A stretch of 13,289 nucleotides of DNA from an uncultured Ruminococcus sp. (GTDB taxonomy: Bacteria > Bacillota > Clostridia > Oscillospirales > CAG-272): assembly GCA_902778985.1 (NCBI GenBank), contig CACYZS010000083.1, positions 1 through 13,289 on the forward strand, read 5' to 3'. This document shows, piece after piece, positions 1 through 5,369 of the stretch. A program made the translations under genes and the position numbers. Every line of letters starts with the position of its first letter. Within the stretch, counting starts at the first letter, position 1. Below the pieces are notes generated by a model. The model saw only the letters and a list, made by a program, of their open reading frames with translations, was not told the DNA's origin and searched no databases.

Positions 1-2
1 CC

Positions 3-152
3 GGCGACGTCGAGGGGACGCTCCGCTCTGGCAAACTCTACACCGCGTCGTCGCACACCGGAAAGATCAATCTGCCGGAGCACGACACGGCAGGCGGCGC
101 GTTCAAGGTTTCGACCCATACCGGCGACGTCAAAATCACGATTGAGGAGTAA
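3..152 (+). CDS. C-terminal end of a DUF4097-like beta-repeat protein (partial)
   Basis: The window opens inside a gene read in frame 3 and ending at TAA 150-152, giving the last 49 residues. Two related segments, HTGKINLPE and HTGDVKITIEE, have the T/S-G-D/K-(V/I) spacing of the short beta-strand repeats seen in DUF4097 (putative adhesin) proteins, which often end in such a right-handed beta-solenoid. The start lies outside the window, so length, signal sequence and any membrane anchor cannot be judged. No terminator is visible before the hprK promoter that follows directly. The family call rests on repeat character only. A wrong family is possible, but the reading frame is clear from its codon pattern and stop. 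Confidence 0.6.
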   Translation, partial: GDVEGTLRSGKLYTASSHTGKINLPEHDTAGGAFKVSTHTGDVKITIEE

Positions 153-164
153 AAACAAAACCGC

Positions 165-193
165 TTGCAATCCCCCGCCGTCTGTGCTACAAT
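165..193 (+). promoter_or_regulatory. sigma-A promoter of hprK
   Basis: A -35 box TTGCAA (165-170) and a -10 box TACAAT (188-193) are separated by exactly 17 bp, and a TGC triplet before the -10 makes it an extended -10. The predicted transcript starts near 200, leaving a leader of about 30 nt with SD AAAGGGA before ATG 233. This suggests hprK is transcribed independently of the DUF4097-like gene. Confidence 0.8.
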
Positions 194-232
194 AGAAAAA
201 GAAACAAATCCCGGAAAAGAAAGGGAAGCGAT

Positions 233-1180
233 ATGGCAAAAAAGGAAGAAGCGGTCTACTCGGTCCCGCTCTCGAAGATCATCAACGACCGCGCGTTTGA
301 AACCGTCTATCTGCCCGACCTGCCGGAGAACATTCTGATCTCCAACGCGGGCATCAACCGTCCCGGGCTTCAGTTCGCGGGGTTCTACGATCACTACGAG
401 GCGTCGCGGCTCCAGATCATCGGAAAGGTGGAGCATCTGTATCTCGCGTCGCTCTCGCCCGAAGAGCGCGCCATGCGGCTCGAGGCGTTCTACGCGTCGC
501 GCCCCGTCGGCGTCATCTACACCTCGTCGCTCTCGATCGGCGAGGACGCGCGTAAGTTCGCCGAAAAGTACCGCGTGCCGATTTTGCGGAGCACCGATCT
601 GACCTCCCCCCTGATGGCTGCCCTGATCGCGCTGCTCTCGACCGAACTCGCCCCGCGCCTGACGCGTCACGGCGTTCTGGTCGAGGTCTACGGCGAAGGT
701 ATCCTGCTGCTCGGGGACAGCGGCATCGGAAAGAGCGAGACCGCGATCGAACTGGTCAAGCGCGGACACCGCCTGATCGCCGACGACGCGGTCGACATCC
801 GCCGCGTTTCCGCCAAAACCCTGGTCGGCAGTTCACCCGAGATCATCCGCCACTACATCGAATTGCGCGGCATCGGGATCGTCGACGTCTGCCGCCTCTT
901 CGGTATGGGCGCGGTCAAGGAGACCGAAAAGATCGACCTCATCATCAACCTCGAACCCTGGGAGCAGGGGAAGATGTACGACCGGCTCGGACTCGAGGAT
1001 CAGTTCACCGATATCCTCGGCATCAGCGTACCGTCCATCGTGATCCCGGTCCACCCCGGGCGCAACCTTGCCATCATCATCGAGATCGCCGCCATGAACA
1101 CCCGTCAGAAGAAACTCGGCTACAATACCGCCGAGGAGTTCAACAAGCGGCTGATGGAGTCGATGGGTATCGGTCCGTAA
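233..1180 (+). CDS. hprK: HPr kinase/phosphorylase
   Basis: Bifunctional cytosolic enzyme that phosphorylates and dephosphorylates Ser46 of HPr, the phosphocarrier of the PTS, and so sets carbon catabolite repression in Firmicutes. The 315-residue product has the usual family length. An N-terminal domain covers about residues 1-135. The C-terminal kinase domain shows the Walker A loop GDSGIGKS (161-168), the acidic ADD at 183-185, the family signature IELRGIGIVDV (210-220) and the IPVHPGRNLA segment (271-280) needed for the phosphorylase reaction. ATG 233 is preceded by AAAGGGA at a suitable distance. The gene has its own promoter. In many Firmicutes hprK sits with murB, rapZ, yvcK and whiA, and none of these is here. 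Identification is very secure. Confidence 0.97.
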   Translation: MAKKEEAVYSVPLSKIINDRAFETVYLPDLPENILISNAGINRPGLQFAGFYDHYEASRLQIIGKVEHLYLASLSPEERAMRLEAFYASRPVGVIYTSSLSIGEDARKFAEKYRVPILRSTDLTSPLMAALIALLSTELAPRLTRHGVLVEVYGEGILLLGDSGIGKSETAIELVKRGHRLIADDAVDIRRVSAKTLVGSSPEIIRHYIELRGIGIVDVCRLFGMGAVKETEKIDLIINLEPWEQGKMYDRLGLEDQFTDILGISVPSIVIPVHPGRNLAIIIEIAAMNTRQKKLGYNTAEEFNKRLMESMGIGP

Positions 1181-1192
1181 GTCACCCGCCCC

Positions 1193-1251
1193 CGTCCCTT
1201 CGCATATCCTGATAATGCAGGGACCCCCTGCAAAAAGAAAAGGAAGGGACG
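1193..1251 (+). promoter_or_regulatory. nested inverted repeat covering the SD of the microprotein gene
   Basis: A perfect 9-bp inverted repeat, CGTCCCTTC (1193-1201) and GAAGGGACG (1243-1251), encloses a second hairpin, GCAGGG-ACC-CCCTGC (1217-1231). The right outer arm contains the GGAAGGGA that serves as SD for ATG 1258. In RNA this would hide the ribosome-binding site. The A-run after the inner hairpin means it could terminate only on the opposite strand. Function is inferred. Confidence 0.4.
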
Positions 1252-1257
1252 CACACA

Positions 1258-1356
1258 ATGGCCAACTGTCTTTGCCGTATCCTCGACGACGATAACGCCT
1301 GGATCTGGATCCTTGCCGCCGTCGTTATCTGCTGCTGCTGCTGCAACAACCGCTGA
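1258..1356 (+). CDS. 32-residue cysteine-run membrane microprotein
   Basis: A short reading frame starts at ATG 1258 and stops at TGA 1354-1356, with a purine-rich SD (AAGGAAGGGA, 1239-1249) upstream. The product begins MANCLCRILDDDN, continues with a hydrophobic stretch AWIWILAAVVI that could span or insert into a membrane, and ends in five consecutive cysteines plus NNR, all five encoded by TGC. Small clostridial proteins with a Cys-rich head, a Trp/Ile-rich segment and a poly-Cys tail are known as uncharacterised hypotheticals, and I recall this only as a general resemblance. A strong hairpin follows at 1407-1441. It could instead be a leader peptide with a regulatory cysteine-codon run, but the downstream gene has no cysteine link. 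Function unknown. Confidence 0.6.
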   Translation: MANCLCRILDDDNAWIWILAAVVICCCCCNNR

Positions 1357-1369
1357 ACATACCTGCCGG

Positions 1370-1400
1370 TTGACGGCGCGCCACCCGGATCGGGCATAAT
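1370..1400 (+). promoter_or_regulatory. possible promoter of the DUF4830 gene
   Basis: TTGACG (1370-1375) and CATAAT (1395-1400) resemble sigma-A boxes, but the 19-bp spacer is longer than ideal. If used, transcription would begin near 1407, exactly at the foot of the hairpin that covers the next SD. A small hairpin CCGGAT/ATCCGG (1385-1390/1399-1404) overlaps the -10 box. Weak call. Confidence 0.3.
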
Positions 1401-1406
1401 CCGGCG

Positions 1407-1446
1407 CCCCCTGTCATAGATTGTACCATCTTGACAGGGGGTGTTT
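1407..1446 (+). terminator. hairpin: terminator of the microprotein gene and/or SD-masking stem of the next gene
   Basis: CCCCCTGTCA (1407-1416) pairs perfectly with TGACAGGGGG (1432-1441). The stem continues after a one-base bulge with AGAT/ATCT around a six-base loop. It is followed by TGTTTT, a short U-tract, so it can act as an intrinsic terminator. The right arm also contains AGGGGG, the SD for ATG 1450, so it could equally repress translation of the DUF4830 gene. Confidence 0.6.
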
Positions 1447-1449
1447 TCC

Positions 1450-1923
1450 ATGTTCATCTGTTCGGTCCGCGCGTCCACCCTTCGCTTCGTCGGGGTGGCG
1501 GTGCTCTGCGCCGTTCTCCTTTTCGGCACTCTGATCCTCTCGGACGGTCGCCTCGTCGCCGCAGCGTCGGGGACCTCGGTCTCCTATACCGGGGCGGATA
1601 CCGACGCGGGACGCATCGACTTTCTCGAAAAGCAGGGGTGGAGCGTCAAGCGGGAAGTGGTCGAAGAGGCGACCTTCACCCTGCCCGAAAACTTTGACCG
1701 GGTGATGCAGGGCTATAACGAGATCCAGAAAAGTCAGGGGCTCGACCTCTCGCGTTACCGGAAAAAGAAGGTGACGCGCTATACCTATGAAGTCACCAAC
1801 TACCCCGAGGACGTCGGGACGGTCTACGCCAACCTGATCGTCTACCGCGGGCGGATCATCGCCGCCGACCTCTCGTCCGCCGATCCGCTCGGCTTCGTGC
1901 GCGGGGTGATCCCCTCGACCTGA
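1450..1923 (+). CDS. DUF4830 domain-containing secreted or membrane-anchored protein
   Basis: I choose ATG 1450 rather than GTG 1441 because AGGGGG (1436-1441) is then correctly spaced. The 157-residue product has an N-terminal hydrophobic segment (roughly residues 12-29) that may be an uncleaved anchor or signal peptide. A soluble domain from about residue 46 to the end matches my memory of the DUF4830 pattern: FLEKQGW near its start, LPENFDRVMQGYNEIQKSQG, DLSRY, YEVTNY, and a final segment with ANLIVYRGRIIAADL. DUF4830 proteins are small, extracytoplasmic and found in Clostridia, with no known function. The gene ends convergently with the next gene: its TGA directly abuts the reverse-strand stop, with no terminator between them. 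Confidence 0.75.
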   Translation: MFICSVRASTLRFVGVAVLCAVLLFGTLILSDGRLVAAASGTSVSYTGADTDAGRIDFLEKQGWSVKREVVEEATFTLPENFDRVMQGYNEIQKSQGLDLSRYRKKKVTRYTYEVTNYPEDVGTVYANLIVYRGRIIAADLSSADPLGFVRGVIPST

Positions 1924-2247
1924 TCAGAGAAGCCGGAGACGTTTCGCGATCGCGAGTTTGCAGGTCCGTTTCCGGTTCTTGTAGGTTCCCTCGCCGAACT
2001 GCCAGATCTGGGTGTAGTGCGCCCCGCGCCGAAGCGCCAGGTCGCGGCGCATCTCCTCCCGGATCTCGGGTTCGCAACTCTCCTCGAGCGCGTCGTCGAC
2101 CAGGTCGTTCAGCCGCCGATACTCGGCGAGCGTCACGGGATCGCCCTCGCCCGCTTCGATCTCGTGCTTCCGTCTCGGGTAATCTTCGCAGATCGCCGCG
2201 ATCAGATGTTCGATCCCCGAAGGGATCCTCCTTTGCGTGTCATTCAT
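1924..2247 (-). CDS. conserved small helical protein, possible HTH/sigma-like (unknown function)
   Basis: A 107-residue basic/acidic helical protein read from ATG 2247 to TGA 1926-1924. Two predicted helical parts are visible: residues 10-57 with IEHLIAAICEDYPRRKHEI and an EYRRLNDLVDDALEE segment, and a basic C-terminus with GTYKNRKRTCKLAIAKRLRLL-like spacing (shown here only in outline). This tail resembles the last helix of small sigma-region-4 or ArpU/RinA-like DNA-binding proteins, and I recall similar short clostridial hypotheticals ending in NIAKKL-type sequences. No membrane segment is seen. A perfect-consensus promoter lies upstream (2289-2317), arguing strongly that this is a real, well-transcribed gene. 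The SD AAAGGA is about 12 nt from the ATG, rather far. The function is not recognised. Confidence 0.6.
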   Translation of the reverse strand: MNDTQRRIPSGIEHLIAAICEDYPRRKHEIEAGEGDPVTLAEYRRLNDLVDDALEESCEPEIREEMRRDLALRRGAHYTQIWQFGEGTYKNRKRTCKLAIAKRLRLL

Positions 2248-2288
2248 TTTGCGGTTTTTTCCTTTCCGAAGTAACTTATTGCGTGACT

Positions 2289-2317
2289 ATTATAGCACGT
2301 AAAAAGTCACGTGTCAA
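2289..2317 (-). promoter_or_regulatory. perfect-consensus sigma-A promoter with operator-like repeats
   Basis: Read on the minus strand: TTGACA (2317-2312), 17-bp spacer, TATAAT (2294-2289), again with TGC before the -10. Inverted repeats overlie both boxes: CGTGAC (2311-2306) and GTCACG (2287-2282) flank the -10, and TCAC/GTGA flank the -35. It drives the 1924-2247 gene. The repeats may be an operator, by inference. Confidence 0.85.
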
Positions 2318-2378
2318 GTGATTTTTGGAAAAAAGATGAAAAAGAGAAAGAAAAAAAGAAAAAAAGGGAGCGAAGGGG

Positions 2379-2407
2379 TGGAAATCGCGGCGCGGGTATG
2401 CTATAAT
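2379..2407 (+). promoter_or_regulatory. sigma-A promoter of asnS
   Basis: A perfect extended -10, TGC-TATAAT (TATAAT at 2402-2407), lies 17 bp from a poor -35, TGGAAA (2379-2384). Transcription should begin near 2414, about 34 nt before ATG 2448. That leader holds the SD AAAGGAA but is far too short for a T-box. The purine-rich tract 2330-2372 upstream has no visible gene. Confidence 0.7.
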
Positions 2408-2447
2408 AACCTGTAAATACGGGAAATCGTCCGAAAGGAACGGAAGT

Positions 2448-3848
2448 ATGAAAGAATCATTGACCGCCGTCAAACGGCTATACGACGACTCCGCCGCGCT
2501 GGGCGGGTCGACCGTCACGGTCGGGGGCTGGGCCCGCTCGATCCGCGACAGCCGCGCGTTCGGCTTCATCGACCTCTACGACGGGAGTTGCTTCAAGACG
2601 GTGCAGGTCGTCTTTGAGCGCGAGAAGATCGACAACTACGACGAGATCGCGTCCCAGAACGTCGGGGCGGCGTTGGTCGTCACGGGGAAACTCGAACTGA
2701 CGCCCGGGGCGAAGCAGCCCTTCGAGATCAAGGCGGAAAAGGTGGAAGTCGAGGGGACCTCGACGCCCGACTACCCGCTCCAGAAGAAGCGGCACACCGT
2801 CGAATACCTGCGCGAGATCGCGTATCTGCGCCCGCGCACCAACCTGTTCTCCGCCGTTTTCCGCGTGCGGAGCGAGGCGGCGTACGCCATCCACAGTTTC
2901 TTCCACGACCGCGGCTTCGTCTACGTGCATACGCCCCTGATCACCGCCTCCGACTGCGAGGGCGCGGGCGAGATGTTCCGCGTCACGACCCTGGACCTCG
3001 AGAACCCGCCGAAGACCGAGGACGGCAAGGTCGATTATTCGCAGGACTTTTTCGGCAGGAGCGCGAACCTGACGGTTTCGGGACAACTTGAGGGCGAGAC
3101 CTACGCGATGGCGTTCGGGAACATCTACACCTTCGGTCCGACCTTCCGCGCCGAGAACTCGAACACGGCGCGCCACGCGGCGGAGTTCTGGATGATCGAG
3201 CCCGAGATCGCCTTCGCCGACCTCTCCGACTGTATGAAACTCGCCTGGGATATGATCCGGCACATCATCTCGCACGTGCTGAAAACCTGTCCTTCCGAGA
3301 TCGAGTTCTTCAACAACTTCGTGGACAAGGGGCTGACCGAGCGGCTGAACACCCTGGTCAACAGCGATTGCCGCGAGGTCAAGTACACCGAGGCGATCGA
3401 GATCCTTCAGAAGAGCGGGGAACCCTTCAAGTATCCCGTCTCGTGGGGCATGGATCTGCAGACCGAGCACGAACGGTATCTGACAGAAAAGGTGTTCGGC
3501 GCCCCCATCTTCGTCACCGATTATCCGAAGGAGATCAAGTCCTTCTATATGCGTCTGAACGACGACGGAAAGACCGTCGCGGCGATGGATCTGCTGGTCC
3601 CCGGCGTCGGGGAGATCATCGGCGGCTCGCAGCGTGAGGAGCGCTACGATCTCCTGATGCAGCGGATCAAGGAACTCGGGATGCGCGAAGAGGACTACTC
3701 GTGGTATCTGAACCTGCGCCGCTTCGGCGGTGCGCGCCACGCAGGCTACGGTCTGGGATTTGAGCGGATCATTATGTATCTGACCGGCGTCTCGAACATC
3801 CGCGACGTCATCCCCTATCCTCGCACGGTCGGTTCAGCCGAATACTAA
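2448..3848 (+). CDS. asnS: asparaginyl-tRNA synthetase
   Basis: Cytosolic class II aminoacyl-tRNA synthetase that activates asparagine with ATP and loads it onto tRNA-Asn. The 466 residues match the usual bacterial length. An N-terminal OB-fold anticodon-binding domain spans about 20-105 ([20 protein letters not shown]). The catalytic core shows motif 1 around residues 155-165, motif 2 with [11 protein letters not shown] (233-243) and [11 protein letters not shown], and motif 3 GYGLGFERI (433-441) with [11 protein letters not shown]. The segment AENSNTARH separates AsnRS from AspRS. ATG 2448 has AAAGGAA upstream and follows its own promoter. A strong terminator follows the stop. The gene is monocistronic and identification is very secure. 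Confidence 0.97.
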   Translation: MKESLTAVKRLYDDSAALGGSTVTVGGWARSIRDSRAFGFIDLYDGSCFKTVQVVFEREKIDNYDEIASQNVGAALVVTGKLELTPGAKQPFEIKAEKVEVEGTSTPDYPLQKKRHTVEYLREIAYLRPRTNLFSAVFRVRSEAAYAIHSFFHDRGFVYVHTPLITASDCEGAGEMFRVTTLDLENPPKTEDGKVDYSQDFFGRSANLTVSGQLEGETYAMAFGNIYTFGPTFRAENSNTARHAAEFWMIEPEIAFADLSDCMKLAWDMIRHIISHVLKTCPSEIEFFNNFVDKGLTERLNTLVNSDCREVKYTEAIEILQKSGEPFKYPVSWGMDLQTEHERYLTEKVFGAPIFVTDYPKEIKSFYMRLNDDGKTVAAMDLLVPGVGEIIGGSQREERYDLLMQRIKELGMREEDYSWYLNLRRFGGARHAGYGLGFERIIMYLTGVSNIRDVIPYPRTVGSAEY

Positions 3849-3855
3849 AAACAAT

Positions 3856-3889
3856 GACGACCGCCCGGTTTTCCGGGCGGTCGTCTTTT
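3856..3889. terminator. bidirectional intrinsic terminator of asnS
   Basis: GACGACCGCCCGG (3856-3868) and CCGGGCGGTCGTC (3873-3885) form a perfect 13-bp stem with a TTTT loop, followed by TTTT (3886-3889). On the minus strand the same stem is followed, after ATTG, by a T-run, so it may also stop transcripts from the 3995-5314 gene. Confidence 0.92.
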
Positions 3890-3950
3890 CATGCGCGAAG
3901 CGCAATTCATGCACGAAGTGCAATTCACGCCGCAACGCGGCAATTCATAA
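3890..3950. repeat. three tandem mini-hairpin repeats with compensatory stem changes
   Basis: Three tandem units share the form C-A-(T/C)-hairpin-AATT: unit 1 GCGC-GAA-GCGC (3893-3903), unit 2 GCAC-GAA-GTGC (3911-3921), and unit 3 GCCGC-AAC-GCGGC (3929-3941), each followed by AATTCA. Sequence between units changes in both arms at once so that pairing is kept, which indicates selection on the folded form or spread of a structured element. It lies between two gene ends. Similar interspersed repeats exist in clostridial genomes as far as I recall. Confidence 0.7.
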
Positions 3951-3994
3951 ACCGCCTTGCGTCGGCGCGCGGCGTTTTTATAGTCCTGTTTGGC

Positions 3995-5314
3995 TTAGTT
4001 GTTCCGGAGCAGACACTCGTTGGCGAGGTCGGACAGCCCGAGGTCCCAGACCAGGCGTGAGAGGACGTACTTGTCGCGGACGTCGCGGGTCGCGGCGAAG
4101 GTCAGGGGCAGTTCCGCGCGCTTTTGCCCGATCTTTTCGGGGGTGGTCGGCGCGCCGATCGAGGAGAGCAGGGAACGGATCTCCGCTTGGCGCGGGATCT
4201 CCTCGCGAATGATGGTTTGGATCGCGTCCCAGTTGTCGAGCAGGATCGACAGGCGGGCGGCGTGCTTTTCGGGATCGTACTTTCTGTCGCGCCCCTCGGC
4301 TTCGATCATCGCGTCGGCGCCGGGACCGACGAAGGCGCGCAGTTCCCCGAACCACGCGTCGGGCGAGAAGTTCGCGACCGCCCGGATCGCTTGGTCTTTG
4401 TCGGGCTTGACGTTCAGCAGCGCGTCGTAGATCGAGGCGGCACAGAGCGTCCCGACGGCGCATTGGGTACCGTGCAGGGCGACCGGGGTTTTGAATGCAA
4501 GCCCCCGCATATCCCAGACGTGCGAGAAGTAGTGTTCCACGCCCGACGCGGGGCGGGAAAGCCCGGCGTAGTTCATCGCCGCGCCCGAAAGCACCAGTCC
4601 CTCAAACACGGCTTCGATCGCCGCGGGATCGCGGACGAGCAGTCCTTTGGCGTTTTGAACGCAGGTCGCGAGCGCCTCTCTTATGGCGGCGGCGACCCGT
4701 TCGCAGTAGTATTCGCCGGTGACGAGGTGCGAGATCCGCCATTCGGCGATACTGACGTATTTGGCGATCATATCCCCGAGCCCGGCGATCAGCATTTCGT
4801 CGGGCGCCGTCGCGAGCAGGTCGGTATCCCCGATCAGAACGGACGCGCAGCGGCGGGGGAGCGAGACTTTCAGTCCGTTTACGACCATCGCCGCGGTGTT
4901 CGACGCGTAGCCGTCCATCGAGGGCGCGGTCGCCACGATCAGATAGGGGACGCCCGCCGTGTCGGCGAGGCATTTGCCGAGGTCGTTCACGACGCCCGAC
5001 CCCACCCCGACGATCAGGTCGCACGCGGGATCGTACTGTTCGAGTGCGGCGGCGACCCCCGCCTCGTCGGGTTCGACCCCCGCGGGCAGAACCGCGAGGG
5101 CGACCGGGATCCCGGCGCCTTCCAGCAGTTTTTTGACCTTGGTCCCGCCCACGTTCAGCGTGTTTTCGTCGGCGAGCAGGCATACCCGCGTCCCGCCGAG
5201 TCGGCGCACCTCGTCGGCAATCACGCGGACGGCGCCGCGCCCGACCGTCATGCGGTCGAACCCGGCGTCGTGAATTTTTCCGCAGGGGCATTTTTCCCCG
5301 TGTAGCAGTTGCAT
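3995..5314 (-). CDS. sn-glycerol-1-phosphate dehydrogenase, AraM family
   Basis: A 439-residue member of the iron-containing/polyol dehydrogenase superfamily closest to AraM/EgsA, which reduces dihydroxyacetone phosphate to sn-glycerol-1-phosphate with NAD(P)H in the cytosol. Seen: the dinucleotide-binding GVGSGVVNDLGK (103-114), ATAPSMDGYAS (128-138), GLGDMIAKY (178-186) with D181, SGVEHYFSH (257-265) and ALHGTQCAVGT (279-289). D181, H261 or H265, and H281 are the likely metal ligands by family pattern. The N-terminus carries CPCGKIH (9-15), a small Cys/His motif of unknown role. Only a weak GGAG lies before ATG 5314 and no promoter is visible, so it probably depends on the upstream solute-binding-protein transcript. 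In Bacillus subtilis araM sits beside the binding-protein gene araN, a parallel arrangement. Confidence 0.88.
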   Translation of the reverse strand: MQLLHGEKCPCGKIHDAGFDRMTVGRGAVRVIADEVRRLGGTRVCLLADENTLNVGGTKVKKLLEGAGIPVALAVLPAGVEPDEAGVAAALEQYDPACDLIVGVGSGVVNDLGKCLADTAGVPYLIVATAPSMDGYASNTAAMVVNGLKVSLPRRCASVLIGDTDLLATAPDEMLIAGLGDMIAKYVSIAEWRISHLVTGEYYCERVAAAIREALATCVQNAKGLLVRDPAAIEAVFEGLVLSGAAMNYAGLSRPASGVEHYFSHVWDMRGLAFKTPVALHGTQCAVGTLCAASIYDALLNVKPDKDQAIRAVANFSPDAWFGELRAFVGPGADAMIEAEGRDRKYDPEKHAARLSILLDNWDAIQTIIREEIPRQAEIRSLLSSIGAPTTPEKIGQKRAELPLTFAATRDVRDKYVLSRLVWDLGLSDLANECLLRNN

Positions 5315-5369
5315 ATGGCTCCGTCCCGGGGGCGTTCCCCCCTACCGTTTAAGTGCTTGTTTTTCTCGA

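Noticed and set aside
1211..1216. GATAAT as a -10 box for the microprotein gene
   Set aside because: No plausible -35 box lies 16-18 bp upstream; that stretch is C-rich.
1441..1449. GTG 1441 as the start of the DUF4830 gene
   Set aside because: It lies within the SD AGGGGG itself and lacks a usable SD of its own; ATG 1450 is correctly spaced.
2408..2447. T-box or other riboswitch before asnS
   Set aside because: The promoter places the start about 34 nt before the ATG, too short for a T-box. No conserved T-box sequence is visible.
3890..3950. CRISPR array
   Set aside because: Units are only 18-20 bases with no unique spacers, and no cas genes are present.
5328..5341. GGGGG-CGTT-CCCCC hairpin between the binding-protein and AraM-like genes as a terminator
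   Set aside because: The stem is only five pairs and there is no T-run on the minus strand, so co-transcription is more likely.
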